A stretch of 7,490 nucleotides of DNA from Lachnospiraceae bacterium (GCA_003446335.1 DMAZ01000268.1:1-7490); one strand, 5' to 3'. Shown: positions 1 to 6,842, counted from the first letter of the stretch. The notes: a model not told the origin generated them from the letters alone. A program made the numbers and translations.

Positions 1-224
1 ATATCGATCGGTCGTTTTCCGGTGATATCCTGCCCATCCAGTTTGATAACGCCCTCATTGGGCTTGTATTCTCCGGTCAGAAGGTTGAATACCGTCGTCT
101 TTCCCGCACCGTTCGGACCGATCAGGCCGTAAAGCTCGCCCTTTTCAATTCTGAGTTTAAAATCATCGACAGCCCGAAGACCACCGAACTGAATACCAAG
201 ATTATTGATCTCGAGGAGTGCCAT
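1..224 (-). CDS. livG: Branched-chain amino acid ABC transporter ATP-binding protein LivG (5' part, cut by window edge)
   Basis: One of the two cytoplasmic ATPases that normally power the LivHMGF importer. Only the first 74 codons are present. They begin MALLEINNLGIQFGGLRAVD, which is typical of LivG, where an FGGL.A..D segment precedes the Walker A loop. The Walker A motif GPNGAGKT is at residues 36-43, followed by the FNLLTGEYKPNEG stretch found in LivG-type ATPases. The Q-loop, signature and Walker B lie beyond the left edge. The ATG at 224-222 is two bases past the livM stop, and AGGAGG (235-240, minus strand) sits 10 nt upstream inside the livM end, so the two genes are probably translationally coupled. 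A livF gene would be expected next but is outside the window. Confidence 0.96.
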   Translation of the reverse strand, partial: MALLEINNLGIQFGGLRAVDDFKLRIEKGELYGLIGPNGAGKTTVFNLLTGEYKPNEGVIKLDGQDITGKRPID

Positions 225-226
225 CC

Positions 227-1312
227 TTATCTGCCCTCCTTTTCTCTGAACTTCTTAAGAAATGGTATCTTACTGTATATATTTTTATCAAGCCATCCCT
301 TCACTGACGGGCTCCAGTTGATCAGCATGATGACGATCAGAACGATTGAGTAGATCAACATACGATAGTTCGCCATAAAACGCAGTACTTCCGGTATAAG
401 CGTCAGAACAACAGCCGCTATGATGGATCCTCTTGTACTTCCGATACCGCCGAGAACAACAAATACCAGGAACATGATCGACATGTTGTAACCGAATCTG
501 GCCGGTGTCGCGATGAGCGTCGCAAGATTATGAGCATACAAAGCCCCTGCGAATCCTGCTATAACAGCTGAAATCGTGAACGCGATCAGTTTATATTTTG
601 TAACATTGATGCCCACAGACTCAGCGGCGATCGCATTATCACGTACAGACATGATCGCGCGTCCGTCTCTTGAATGGATCAGGTTCAGCACAACGATCAG
701 AGAGATCATGAGAACAATAAAGGCGATCGTAAACGTTGCATCCTTGGGTGTTCCCGTAATACCCTGCGGACCGTTGATGATAATTTCACCGGTGGCAAGG
801 TCCATACCGAGATCATTGGCACTCGTGATGGAAAAATGAAATCCGTCTGCATCTCTGCCTATATACAGAACATTAATAATATTCTTGATAATTTCACCGA
901 AGGCAAGCGTTACGATAGCCAGATAATCGCCGCGAAGGCGAAGGACCGGTATACCGATCAGGAAACCGAAAATACCTGCGACAATGCCGCCGATGATAAT
1001 GGCAACAATAAACCTTAATAAATCAGGCATGGATCCCACCGTTACCTTGGAGAAGAACGCGCTCGCAAAGGCTCCGACACACATAAAGCCCGCATGGCCG
1101 ATCGACAGCTCGCCAAGGATGCCGACGACCAGATTCAGGGATATCGCCATGATCGAATACACACACAGAGGGACCAGAAGGCCCTTCATCTGACTGTTCA
1201 ACATACCGGTCCCCGACAGGATCAGAACAATTAAGAAGGCTGCAAGAAGCCCCCCATATGTTATGAAATCGTCTCTGGAGGTCGCATCCATTGCTGCAAA
1301 TTTCACTTTCAA
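227..1312 (-). CDS. livM: Branched-chain amino acid ABC transporter permease LivM
   Basis: Polytopic inner-membrane permease that pairs with LivH to form the channel of the Liv importer. About 361 residues, a normal length for LivM, and mostly hydrophobic with several membrane segments. Family landmarks are ELSIGHAGFM near residue 75, RLRGDYLAIVTLAFGEI near 130-140, GPQGITG near 184, the cytoplasmic EAA-like ATPase-contact loop (DGRAIMSVRDNAIAAESVGI, about 216-236) and LGGIGSTRGS near 290. The start is uncertain. The open frame reaches a GTG at 1321, but that codon abuts the Shine-Dalgarno-like run TAAGGGGGG. A TTG at 1312 lies 8 nt after that run and is preferred here. A GTG at 1306 and an ATG at 1291 are further options, and the choice changes only the short N-terminal tail. 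Starts 14 nt or fewer after the livH stop and ends 2 nt before livG, so it belongs to the same operon. Confidence 0.95.
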   Translation of the reverse strand: MKVKFAAMDATSRDDFITYGGLLAAFLIVLILSGTGMLNSQMKGLLVPLCVYSIMAISLNLVVGILGELSIGHAGFMCVGAFASAFFSKVTVGSMPDLLRFIVAIIIGGIVAGIFGFLIGIPVLRLRGDYLAIVTLAFGEIIKNIINVLYIGRDADGFHFSITSANDLGMDLATGEIIINGPQGITGTPKDATFTIAFIVLMISLIVVLNLIHSRDGRAIMSVRDNAIAAESVGINVTKYKLIAFTISAVIAGFAGALYAHNLATLIATPARFGYNMSIMFLVFVVLGGIGSTRGSIIAAVVLTLIPEVLRFMANYRMLIYSIVLIVIMLINWSPSVKGWLDKNIYSKIPFLKKFREKEGR

Positions 1313-1321
1313 TTCACACAC

Positions 1322-1329
1322 CCCCCTTA
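1322..1329 (-). promoter_or_regulatory. Ribosome binding site of livM, overlapping the livH stop codon
   Basis: On the minus strand TAAGGGGGG contains the livH stop TAA (1327-1329) and a purine run that can pair with the 16S rRNA tail using one G-U pair. It directly abuts the GTG at 1321 but is 8 nt from the TTG at 1312, which argues for the TTG as the real start. Sharing bases between a stop codon and a ribosome binding site suggests coupled translation of livH and livM. Confidence 0.55.
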
Positions 1330-2208
1330 AACCTTTTCCTGAATAACTTTACCGAAAAGACCGGTAGGTTTCACAAGAAGAACAATAATCAGCACAGAAA
1401 AAACAATTGCGTCCGAGAGCTGTGACGAGATGTAAGCCCGGCTCAGAATCTCGATCACACCAAGAACAAGTCCGCCGATCATAGCACCCGGGATAGAACC
1501 GATACCGCCGAAGACTGCAGCGACAAAAGCTTTGATACCCGGCATTGCGCCGGTCGTCGGACTCAGGGTCGGATAGGCGGAACACAGAAGAACTCCGGCA
1601 ATCGCTGCCATAGCGGACCCGATCGCAAATGTAAGTGTGATCGTACCGTTCACGGAAATGCCCATAAGCGAAGCGGCGTCACGATCCTGAGAACAGGCGA
1701 GCATGGCCTGACCCGGTTTTGTCTTATTGATGAACGTCTGCAGGGCTGTCACCAGGACAATGCTGACAACAATACTGACGATCGTCGTTCCGGGTATAAG
1801 AAAAGGACCTATTTTTACTGACTGGAACGGAACGACCGAAGTAAACATCTTCGGATCAGAACCGAAAATCAGAAGTGCGGAATTCTGAAGAAAATAGCTG
1901 ACACCGATTGCAGTGATCAGAACAGCGAGAGGCGATCCTGCCTTGCGAAGAGGCTTATATGCTATTTTTTCGATACATATACCAAGGACCGTACAGATGA
2001 CAATTGCTCCGATAATACCGATTGGTGTGGGGAGTCCCCTGGTGCTGATAATCGTGTAAGCCATGAATGCTCCGATCATAATAACATCGCCATGAGCAAA
2101 GTTAAGCATCTTTGCGATACCATAGACCATGGTGTAGCCGATCGCTATGATAGCATAGATGCTGCCCAGGCTGAGGCCATTGATCAGATGTGTAAAGAAA
2201 CTAACCAT
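1327..2208 (-). CDS. livH: Branched-chain amino acid ABC transporter permease LivH
   Basis: Inner-membrane permease of the Liv (HAAT) importer, partner of LivM. 293 residues, the usual LivH length. The N-terminus has the hallmark pattern LINGLSLGSIYAIIAIGYTM followed by LNFAHGD (35-41). The EAA-like loop GQAMLACSQDRDAASLMGI (about 166-184) should contact the ATPases. The C-terminal VFGGIGSIPGAMIGG (about 232-246) and KPTGLFG (280-286) are also family features. The ATG at 2208 has GAGGG (2216-2220) 7 nt upstream. It is the first gene after the livK terminator and has its own promoter, so it probably heads a livH-livM-livG transcript. Nothing looks truncated or unusual. Confidence 0.97.
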   Translation of the reverse strand: MVSFFTHLINGLSLGSIYAIIAIGYTMVYGIAKMLNFAHGDVIMIGAFMAYTIISTRGLPTPIGIIGAIVICTVLGICIEKIAYKPLRKAGSPLAVLITAIGVSYFLQNSALLIFGSDPKMFTSVVPFQSVKIGPFLIPGTTIVSIVVSIVLVTALQTFINKTKPGQAMLACSQDRDAASLMGISVNGTITLTFAIGSAMAAIAGVLLCSAYPTLSPTTGAMPGIKAFVAAVFGGIGSIPGAMIGGLVLGVIEILSRAYISSQLSDAIVFSVLIIVLLVKPTGLFGKVIQEKV

Positions 2209-2252
2209 TTTGAAACCCTCTCATCCTGTTTGATAGTGAACAATAATGAGTT

Positions 2253-2281
2253 ATTATAGCATTTTATTAAATTTCCGTAAA
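2253..2281 (-). promoter_or_regulatory. Promoter of livHMG (extended -10)
   Basis: On the minus strand a -35 hexamer TTTACG (2276-2281, 4 of 6 matches to TTGACA) is separated by 17 nt from a perfect -10 TATAAT (2253-2258). The -10 is preceded by TGC, an extended -10 element. Transcription would begin near 2246, giving a leader of about 38 nt before the livH ATG. It lies directly downstream of the livK terminator, where an independent promoter would be needed. Confidence 0.75.
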
Positions 2282-2290
2282 GAACAAGTG

Positions 2291-2332
2291 AAAAGGCCGT
2301 ACACGTCTGCGACCCGCAGATCGTGTACGGCC
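2291..2332 (-). terminator. Intrinsic terminator after livK
   Basis: A 17-bp stem with one bulged base: outer arms GGCCGTACACG (2295-2305) and CGTGTACGGCC (2322-2332), inner arms TCTGCG (2306-2311) and CGCAGA (2315-2320), a single bulge at 2321 and a 3-nt loop. Read on the minus strand it is followed by TTTTC (the A-run at 2291-2294). Long GC-rich stem plus T-run in the direction of transcription is the classic form. It should end or strongly reduce transcripts from livK before livH. Confidence 0.8.
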
Positions 2333-2349
2333 AAATATTAGCTTTGTAA

Positions 2350-2377
2350 AGTGTTTTCCGTACAGCCGGAAAACACT
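2350..2377 (-). terminator. Second hairpin directly downstream of livK (terminator or mRNA 3'-end stabiliser)
   Basis: A perfect 11-bp inverted repeat, arms AGTGTTTTCCG (2350-2360) and CGGAAAACACT (2367-2377) with a 6-nt loop, beginning 14 nt after the livK stop. On the minus strand only a short TTT follows, so it is a weaker terminator than the GC-rich hairpin 18 nt further on. It may instead protect the 3' end of the livK message. Confidence 0.55.
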
Positions 2378-2390
2378 CATCTTTTAATTA

Positions 2391-3578
2391 TCAGTCCTCG
2401 ATGGAAACATACTTGCCATCCTGGATCACGACGGCCTTCGGCTCTTTATCCGGCTCACCGCTTGCGGACCAGGTGATCGTTCCTGTAAGACCTTCTACCT
2501 CGACCTCTGTAATAGCTGTCTTAAGAGCTTCGCAGAGATCGGATGTGCTCATATCCGGTGTAAGGTCTGCCTTCTCGATTGCAGCCTTGACAGCATAGAA
2601 AGCATCATACTCATCAGCACCGAACTGGTTCGGTGTTCTGCCGTAGGCTTCCTCGAACTTCTTAACAAAGTTGACCGTGAGATCATCCGTCGCATCCGCT
2701 GCGAACGGTGTGAGGAGCATAAGACCTTCTGCAAGAGATGTATCAAAATTCTCCATGCTGAGAATACCGTCCATACCGTCGCATCCGAAGAATGTCGGGG
2801 CATAACCGATATTGTTGCACTGTGTAAGGATCGTCGCCGCATTGCTGTAATAAATCGGAAGGAATACGAAATCAGCGCCGGCATCCTTCATCTTCTGAAG
2901 CTGTGCGGAGAAGTCTGTAGCTGTATCCTGTGTGAATGCTTCCGTAGCAACAATATTCAGGCCAAGCTCTTTCGCTTTTGCTTCAAAGTTCGTCTCAATA
3001 CCTGAAGAATAGATATCTGAGCTGTCATAGATAGCAGCGATCTTCTTGTCTGCGAAATGAGATGCGATATATTCTGCTGACTTTGTTCCCTGCTGAGGAT
3101 CGTTAAAGCATACGGCAAACGCATTGTCATTTGCGATACAATCCTTGGAGGATCCGGACGGCGTGAGCTGGAACATATTATCCTCGAGCGTAACGGCGCC
3201 GACAGCGGTGCAGGGACCGGAAGTGACTGTTCCGAGAAGGATCTGCATGCCCTTATCCTTCAGAGAATTATAGGCGTTAACAGCCTTTTCCGGATCATGC
3301 TCATCATCGGCAGTAACATATTCGATCTGATAGCCGTTGATGCCGCCCGCGGCATTGATCTCATCAACTGCGATCTGGCCGGCATCTGCGACGTCCTGTC
3401 CGTAAACAGCGACCGGGCCCGTTACCGGTCCGATTTCGCCGATGACCCACTTAAGCTCGCCGCTGTCGGAAGATGCGCTGCCCGATGAGCTGCCGGAACC
3501 TGAACCGCATCCCGCGAGAAGACCTGCTGCCATAACACCTGCCAGTGCAAGGCCCATATATTTCTTCATCTTTGTCAT
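2391..3578 (-). CDS. livK: Branched-chain amino acid ABC transporter substrate-binding lipoprotein (LivK/LivJ type)
   Basis: Extracytoplasmic receptor that binds leucine, isoleucine, valine or a related amino acid and delivers it to LivHM. 395 residues. A lipoprotein signal peptide ends in the lipobox LAGC with the lipidated Cys at 24, then a Gly/Ser linker (25-40). The rest is a type I periplasmic-binding fold: GEIGPVTGPVAVYG (47-60), AVDEINAAGGINGY (70-83), DDEHDPEKA (91-99), and the ligand-site segment QLTPSGSS (137-144), where family members bind the amino-acid backbone. The start is set at the ATG at 3578, 8 nt after AAGGAGG (3587-3593). An in-frame ATG at 3596 overlaps that site and is unlikely to be used. 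The exact substrate cannot be fixed by sequence, but the neighbouring livHMG supports branched-chain amino acids. Confidence 0.96.
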   Translation of the reverse strand: MTKMKKYMGLALAGVMAAGLLAGCGSGSGSSSGSASSDSGELKWVIGEIGPVTGPVAVYGQDVADAGQIAVDEINAAGGINGYQIEYVTADDEHDPEKAVNAYNSLKDKGMQILLGTVTSGPCTAVGAVTLEDNMFQLTPSGSSKDCIANDNAFAVCFNDPQQGTKSAEYIASHFADKKIAAIYDSSDIYSSGIETNFEAKAKELGLNIVATEAFTQDTATDFSAQLQKMKDAGADFVFLPIYYSNAATILTQCNNIGYAPTFFGCDGMDGILSMENFDTSLAEGLMLLTPFAADATDDLTVNFVKKFEEAYGRTPNQFGADEYDAFYAVKAAIEKADLTPDMSTSDLCEALKTAITEVEVEGLTGTITWSASGEPDKEPKAVVIQDGKYVSIED

Positions 3579-3586
3579 TTTTGTTT

Positions 3587-3593
3587 CCTCCTT
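3587..3593 (-). promoter_or_regulatory. Ribosome binding site deciding the livK start
   Basis: AAGGAGG on the minus strand, 8 nt before the ATG at 3578. Because the alternative in-frame ATG at 3596 sits immediately upstream of this site, the shorter protein beginning MTKMKKYMG is the likely product. Confidence 0.85.
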
Positions 3594-3600
3594 CATAAAT

Positions 3601-3628
3601 CGGGACCTGTCAATTATGATCTGTCCCG
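3601..3628 (-). promoter_or_regulatory. Inverted repeat in the livK leader (operator or leader hairpin)
   Basis: Outer arms CGGGAC and GTCCCG (6 bp), a 2x2 mismatch, then a further 4 bp including one G-U, with a 4-nt loop. It lies between the predicted livK promoter and the livK ribosome binding site, ending 7 nt before the latter. It is not followed by a T-run, so it is not a terminator. It could be a repressor site or an RNA hairpin at the 5' end of the message; which of these is not decidable here. Confidence 0.45.
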
Positions 3629-3646
3629 TAATTAAAATTCATCACA

Positions 3647-3676
3647 ATACTACACCAAAGTGCTGCAGTATGTCAA
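3647..3676 (-). promoter_or_regulatory. Probable promoter of livK
   Basis: A perfect -35 TTGACA on the minus strand (3671-3676) is followed by TGTAGT after 16 nt (3649-3654, preceded by TGG, an extended -10 pattern) or TAGTAT after 18 nt (3647-3652). Each -10 matches the consensus at 4 of 6 positions. Transcription would start near 3640, giving a leader of about 60 nt that contains the 3601-3628 inverted repeat. It lies about 40 bp past the stop of the upstream gene. Confidence 0.55.
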
Positions 3677-3714
3677 TTAAAGAAGTGCCGGCTGCCCGCA
3701 AAGATCAGATCCTG

Positions 3715-6186
3715 TCAACCCTTGACCGTCTTCTGCGGCTCCACATAGCTTATAAATACATTGCCGCCCGCTTCGAACGCAGCGGTGCTGTCATTAATTC
3801 CCATGTAGTAGTGGGATCCGTCGGCAAAGTTATACAGCAGCGTGTTATACCGGTCATATCCGACAATGACTGTCGTCTGACCGTCCGGAAGACGCGCAAC
3901 AACTGCCCGTCCGTTCGAGACTTCATAGAGGACCTGATCAAGTGTGCACCCACTGAGATTCATAATGAATGCCTGATCCCCGACCTCTTTCTGCAGTTCA
4001 TCCGCCACTAAAGAACCACAGAAGATACCCTGCGGTATATCTTCATTGTAGAGTTCATTCTCGACTTCCTTGTTTCCGCGCTCGTATACATACTGACCCT
4101 GGTAATTCAGCACGACGCCGACCATTTCATCCGCGTCCCGTACGGCTCTGCCCGGATCCGTCAGGATCTTCTGGAGTTTTCCGTAGGCATAAATATAGTA
4201 AAGCGGGTAAGGATCCTCCGGATCGATCCCAAGTTCTATATCCGATTCATTGACAGAAGGACGAAGAACAAAATTGGTCACGACCGGATTTATATTTCTC
4301 TGCTGATCCAGCATTTCAATGGTAAGGACCTGTCCCTGTCTTCCGGTCACAGTCACATCCACATCAATGGAAGATGACGCGATCTGTCTCGTGTTCATGA
4401 TGTTGTCAGTGGATGCCATGGTATACCCGGCTTCTGTTTTCGTGACGCGCGTAAGCTCCACCAGACCTTCCGTGATCGTAATATCAGAGACCCAGCAGTT
4501 ATCAGGATTATAATCCTTGACCAGAGTACCGTCGAAAGACTCTATCTTCAGCTCTTTCATTGCAAATATGACATCGCCGGCCGGCTGGACCGTAATGTCT
4601 CCGATATTGGCAAGACCGTAAATCAGGTCATCATTGATGAATCCCAGAGCTTTCAGATATTGATCTTTTCCTGCCCGGATATCATGGGATTCTCCGTTGT
4701 CAAGATCCATCACCGTAATACGGGTAGAGGTGTTCGTTTCCATTTCCTGCATCCAGGCGATCCGGCTGTTGGTCACGGAAGATACGAAACAGTCCGGGTT
4801 AATATCGGAGATCACCTCGACGACATCCCCTGTCTGAGGCTCCACGCGATAAACCGTCCTGTTCAGATAAAGATAAGCGGTACCCGCTGCATTCACATAG
4901 CAGAGCCTCTCCAGCTCCTTTTCCAGTTTACCGGCAGACATCCGATACGGAATAAAAGCCTGCTCTTCCACCGCCGTGCCTTCACCGTGATAATGGAAAA
5001 TCGAGACGCCGCATCTTCCCTCATGAACTCCGCGATTCATATAGCCATAGACAATGAAATCGATGTCACCGGATTCCTGGACACGAATGATCTTGATCCC
5101 GTAATCATCGTGATCATAGCGTTCATCCGCGCCCTGAGATGTGTCGTGGAAGCTGAACACCTTCACCAGTTTCTGTGCCCGCTCATTATATTCCCACAGG
5201 GAATCATCGTTCACGAACGCAACGATCGTCGAATCCGAATTTGTTCTATATTGAATACTTCTCGATTCTACTCCCAGGAAAACACCGTTTGCCGAGATCG
5301 ATCCCGGCGATCCGTCATAGATCTGTACAGCCTTCCTGTTAAAATCGAGGAGCATGATCCTGTCATTGTAATAACGCATGCGATAGAATTCTTTTACATG
5401 GTAGAATTCCGTGTCGCCGTTCCTGTCGTTCGCACTGATCAGGTAATCCGTCGTGATGGAACATGTCTCCTGATTAATATCACAGATCGTCGGTATGGCT
5501 TTTCGATAGACCTGCGGTCCCAGAGACCCCCATGTGACCTGATCAAATGTCGACTTCAGGTTGACCTCCGTGAATGAATTGTAATTCACGGTATCATCCG
5601 TCTCAAGATACGTGTTCAGCTCACCGGCACCATTCTTGTTCGTACATGTCTCATAAAAATCATAGACGAACTGTACATATTTTTCCGTGAGCAGGTCCGC
5701 TCTCTGCAGAAGCCTTGAATAGTAATAGATACTTCCCGCGGACGTCTGTATCGTGAATTTGATCGGATACTCACGATTCATAAGGATCGGTTCGGAGAGT
5801 GAAAATGTCGCCGTCCGATAATCCCCATCCTGTTTGAAGTTTCCTATTTTGGCATTTTCTATGACCGTTCCCGTATCCGGGGCCGTCACCTCGTATGTGA
5901 CGGATGAGACGCTGAGATCGAAAGCCCTGTAAGAGACCGTCAATTCTCTGTCTGTCGTCATCGGAATGACTGACTCCCTCATCTGGGAAGGAATCATTTC
6001 TTCCGTATAGCCGAACATCCTGTTGACTCGATTGCCGTTAATATCTATACACATGACAGGAAGCGTCGAATCTGAAAGATCCGACGCACTCTCTGTTACC
6101 TGTGTATTCATAAATAATGAAAAAAATAATACTCCGAAAATGAATACTGCAAATAATACTGCTGACTTAAGAACTCTATTTCTCAC
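3715..6186 (-). CDS. Membrane-anchored extracytoplasmic protein of unknown function with a degenerate C39-like peptidase domain
   Basis: 823 residues; I do not recognise a named protein. Residues 1-7 are basic and about 8-26 form one hydrophobic segment (LKSAVLFAVFIFGVLFFSLF) with no lipobox, so a signal anchor with the rest outside the membrane is likely. Residues 40-160 look like a beta-sandwich. About 270-640 has repeating short beta-strand patterns with turns such as NDDSLWEY, LNRTVYRV and DLDNGES, suggesting a beta-propeller. The C-terminus (about 680-816) resembles the C39-like papain fold: GVVLNYQG (690-697), VSNGRAVVARL (757-766), VIVGYD (773-778), YNFADG (785-790). The catalytic Cys and His positions appear to be Asp684 and Gln770, so activity is doubtful. 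Starts with GTG inside the end of atpD (11-nt overlap); GGAGG at 6202-6206 is 15 nt upstream, a rather long spacing. Co-transcription with the V-ATPase is likely; a role in it is only a guess. Confidence 0.85.
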   Translation of the reverse strand: MRNRVLKSAVLFAVFIFGVLFFSLFMNTQVTESASDLSDSTLPVMCIDINGNRVNRMFGYTEEMIPSQMRESVIPMTTDRELTVSYRAFDLSVSSVTYEVTAPDTGTVIENAKIGNFKQDGDYRTATFSLSEPILMNREYPIKFTIQTSAGSIYYYSRLLQRADLLTEKYVQFVYDFYETCTNKNGAGELNTYLETDDTVNYNSFTEVNLKSTFDQVTWGSLGPQVYRKAIPTICDINQETCSITTDYLISANDRNGDTEFYHVKEFYRMRYYNDRIMLLDFNRKAVQIYDGSPGSISANGVFLGVESRSIQYRTNSDSTIVAFVNDDSLWEYNERAQKLVKVFSFHDTSQGADERYDHDDYGIKIIRVQESGDIDFIVYGYMNRGVHEGRCGVSIFHYHGEGTAVEEQAFIPYRMSAGKLEKELERLCYVNAAGTAYLYLNRTVYRVEPQTGDVVEVISDINPDCFVSSVTNSRIAWMQEMETNTSTRITVMDLDNGESHDIRAGKDQYLKALGFINDDLIYGLANIGDITVQPAGDVIFAMKELKIESFDGTLVKDYNPDNCWVSDITITEGLVELTRVTKTEAGYTMASTDNIMNTRQIASSSIDVDVTVTGRQGQVLTIEMLDQQRNINPVVTNFVLRPSVNESDIELGIDPEDPYPLYYIYAYGKLQKILTDPGRAVRDADEMVGVVLNYQGQYVYERGNKEVENELYNEDIPQGIFCGSLVADELQKEVGDQAFIMNLSGCTLDQVLYEVSNGRAVVARLPDGQTTVIVGYDRYNTLLYNFADGSHYYMGINDSTAAFEAGGNVFISYVEPQKTVKG

Positions 6187-6832
6187 TATACCCGTGTGCT
6201 TCCTCCAGCATCATATCTTTTACTTTCATAAGCCTGATCTGAGTACTTCTCTCATTCTCATCAAGCTTCATTGTAATGTACTTGATTCCTGCCTGGGTTT
6301 CGGGAATGGTGACATGCTCCAGCGCATTTACACGTCTGCGGGTCTTCTCGATCTCTGCCGCCATAAGCTGACAGGATTTCTCGACCTCTGCCAGTTTCAG
6401 CATATCCGGTAAAATATCCGCAAGAGACTTTACAGCTCCATCAAGATCACTGGATGTAAATGCAAAACCGTAAGAGTAGATGTCATTCGGATCAGACGTC
6501 CTGGTATCGTAGTCAAATACCGGGATGTTAACACTCATGACATTCTTCGTCCCTTCCTTAAGGGCGACTTCCTGCTTCGGGGCCATGAGCGCCTCTCGAA
6601 GCGCCTCCTGAGACATGCCGGCTTTCGCAATAACAAAGTTAACGTTGGCCTGTCTGATTCCCTCTTCCACCTTTTGCCGGAGTGCCATGTTTTCGCGGAC
6701 AAGATCCAGGAACTCACGCATAAGTTCATCGCGCTTATCCTTCAGCAGTCTGTGGCCCTTAACAGCCGTGACCAGCTTTGACTTGAGCCGGGTCAGCTCC
6801 ATTCGGGTCGGATTTACCTGTTTGGATGCCAA
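6176..6832 (-). CDS. atpD: V-type ATP synthase/ATPase subunit D
   Basis: Central rotor stalk subunit of the V1 sector (also named ntpD). It couples the A3B3 catalytic head to the membrane ring and acts at the cytoplasmic face of the membrane. 218 residues, a standard length. The N-terminal helix motif NPTRMELTRLKSKL (7-20) with GHRLLKDKRDELM (26-38), and the C-terminal helix EIEKTRRRVNALE (160-172) with IKYITMKLDENERS (183-196), are the family signatures; both ends should form the long antiparallel coiled coil. The start is TTG at 6832, with AAGGAG (6843-6848) 10 nt upstream; no ATG is better placed. It follows atpB after 85 nt containing a 13-bp hairpin, and its stop overlaps the next gene's start. 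Confidence 0.97.
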   Translation of the reverse strand: MASKQVNPTRMELTRLKSKLVTAVKGHRLLKDKRDELMREFLDLVRENMALRQKVEEGIRQANVNFVIAKAGMSQEALREALMAPKQEVALKEGTKNVMSVNIPVFDYDTRTSDPNDIYSYGFAFTSSDLDGAVKSLADILPDMLKLAEVEKSCQLMAAEIEKTRRRVNALEHVTIPETQAGIKYITMKLDENERSTQIRLMKVKDMMLEEAHGYSEK

Positions 6833-6842
6833 TCGTCCTCAC

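Noticed and set aside
674..1018. Plus-strand open frames opposite livM
   Set aside because: They are antisense shadows of a clearly conserved permease gene and lack a convincing product.
2295..2340. The livK terminator read as a plus-strand terminator
   Set aside because: On the plus strand the hairpin is followed by AAATATTA, not a T-run, and no plus-strand gene precedes it.
3579..3640. T-box or amino-acid riboswitch in the livK leader
   Set aside because: The predicted leader is only about 60 nt, has no T-box consensus and no terminator/antiterminator pair; only a simple dyad is present.
3686..3700. Possible terminator after the 823-residue gene
   Set aside because: The stem is only 5 bp with a bulge (TGCGG / CCGGCA) and the following CTTCTTTAATTG is a poor T-run. 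The transcript end here is therefore unresolved.
3442..4011. Open frame of 189 codons on the plus strand spanning the livK upstream region
   Set aside because: It is antisense to two well-supported genes and crosses the livK promoter and leader; no recognisable protein features.
3736..4146. Calling the 823-residue protein an active C39 bacteriocin-processing peptidase
   Set aside because: The expected Cys and His positions look replaced, there is no ABC transporter fusion, and no bacteriocin genes are nearby.
4660..5577. Open frame of 305 codons on the plus strand
   Set aside because: It lies wholly antisense to the 823-residue gene, has no family-like motifs, and its composition (many Ile, His and Arg) is that of a mirror frame.
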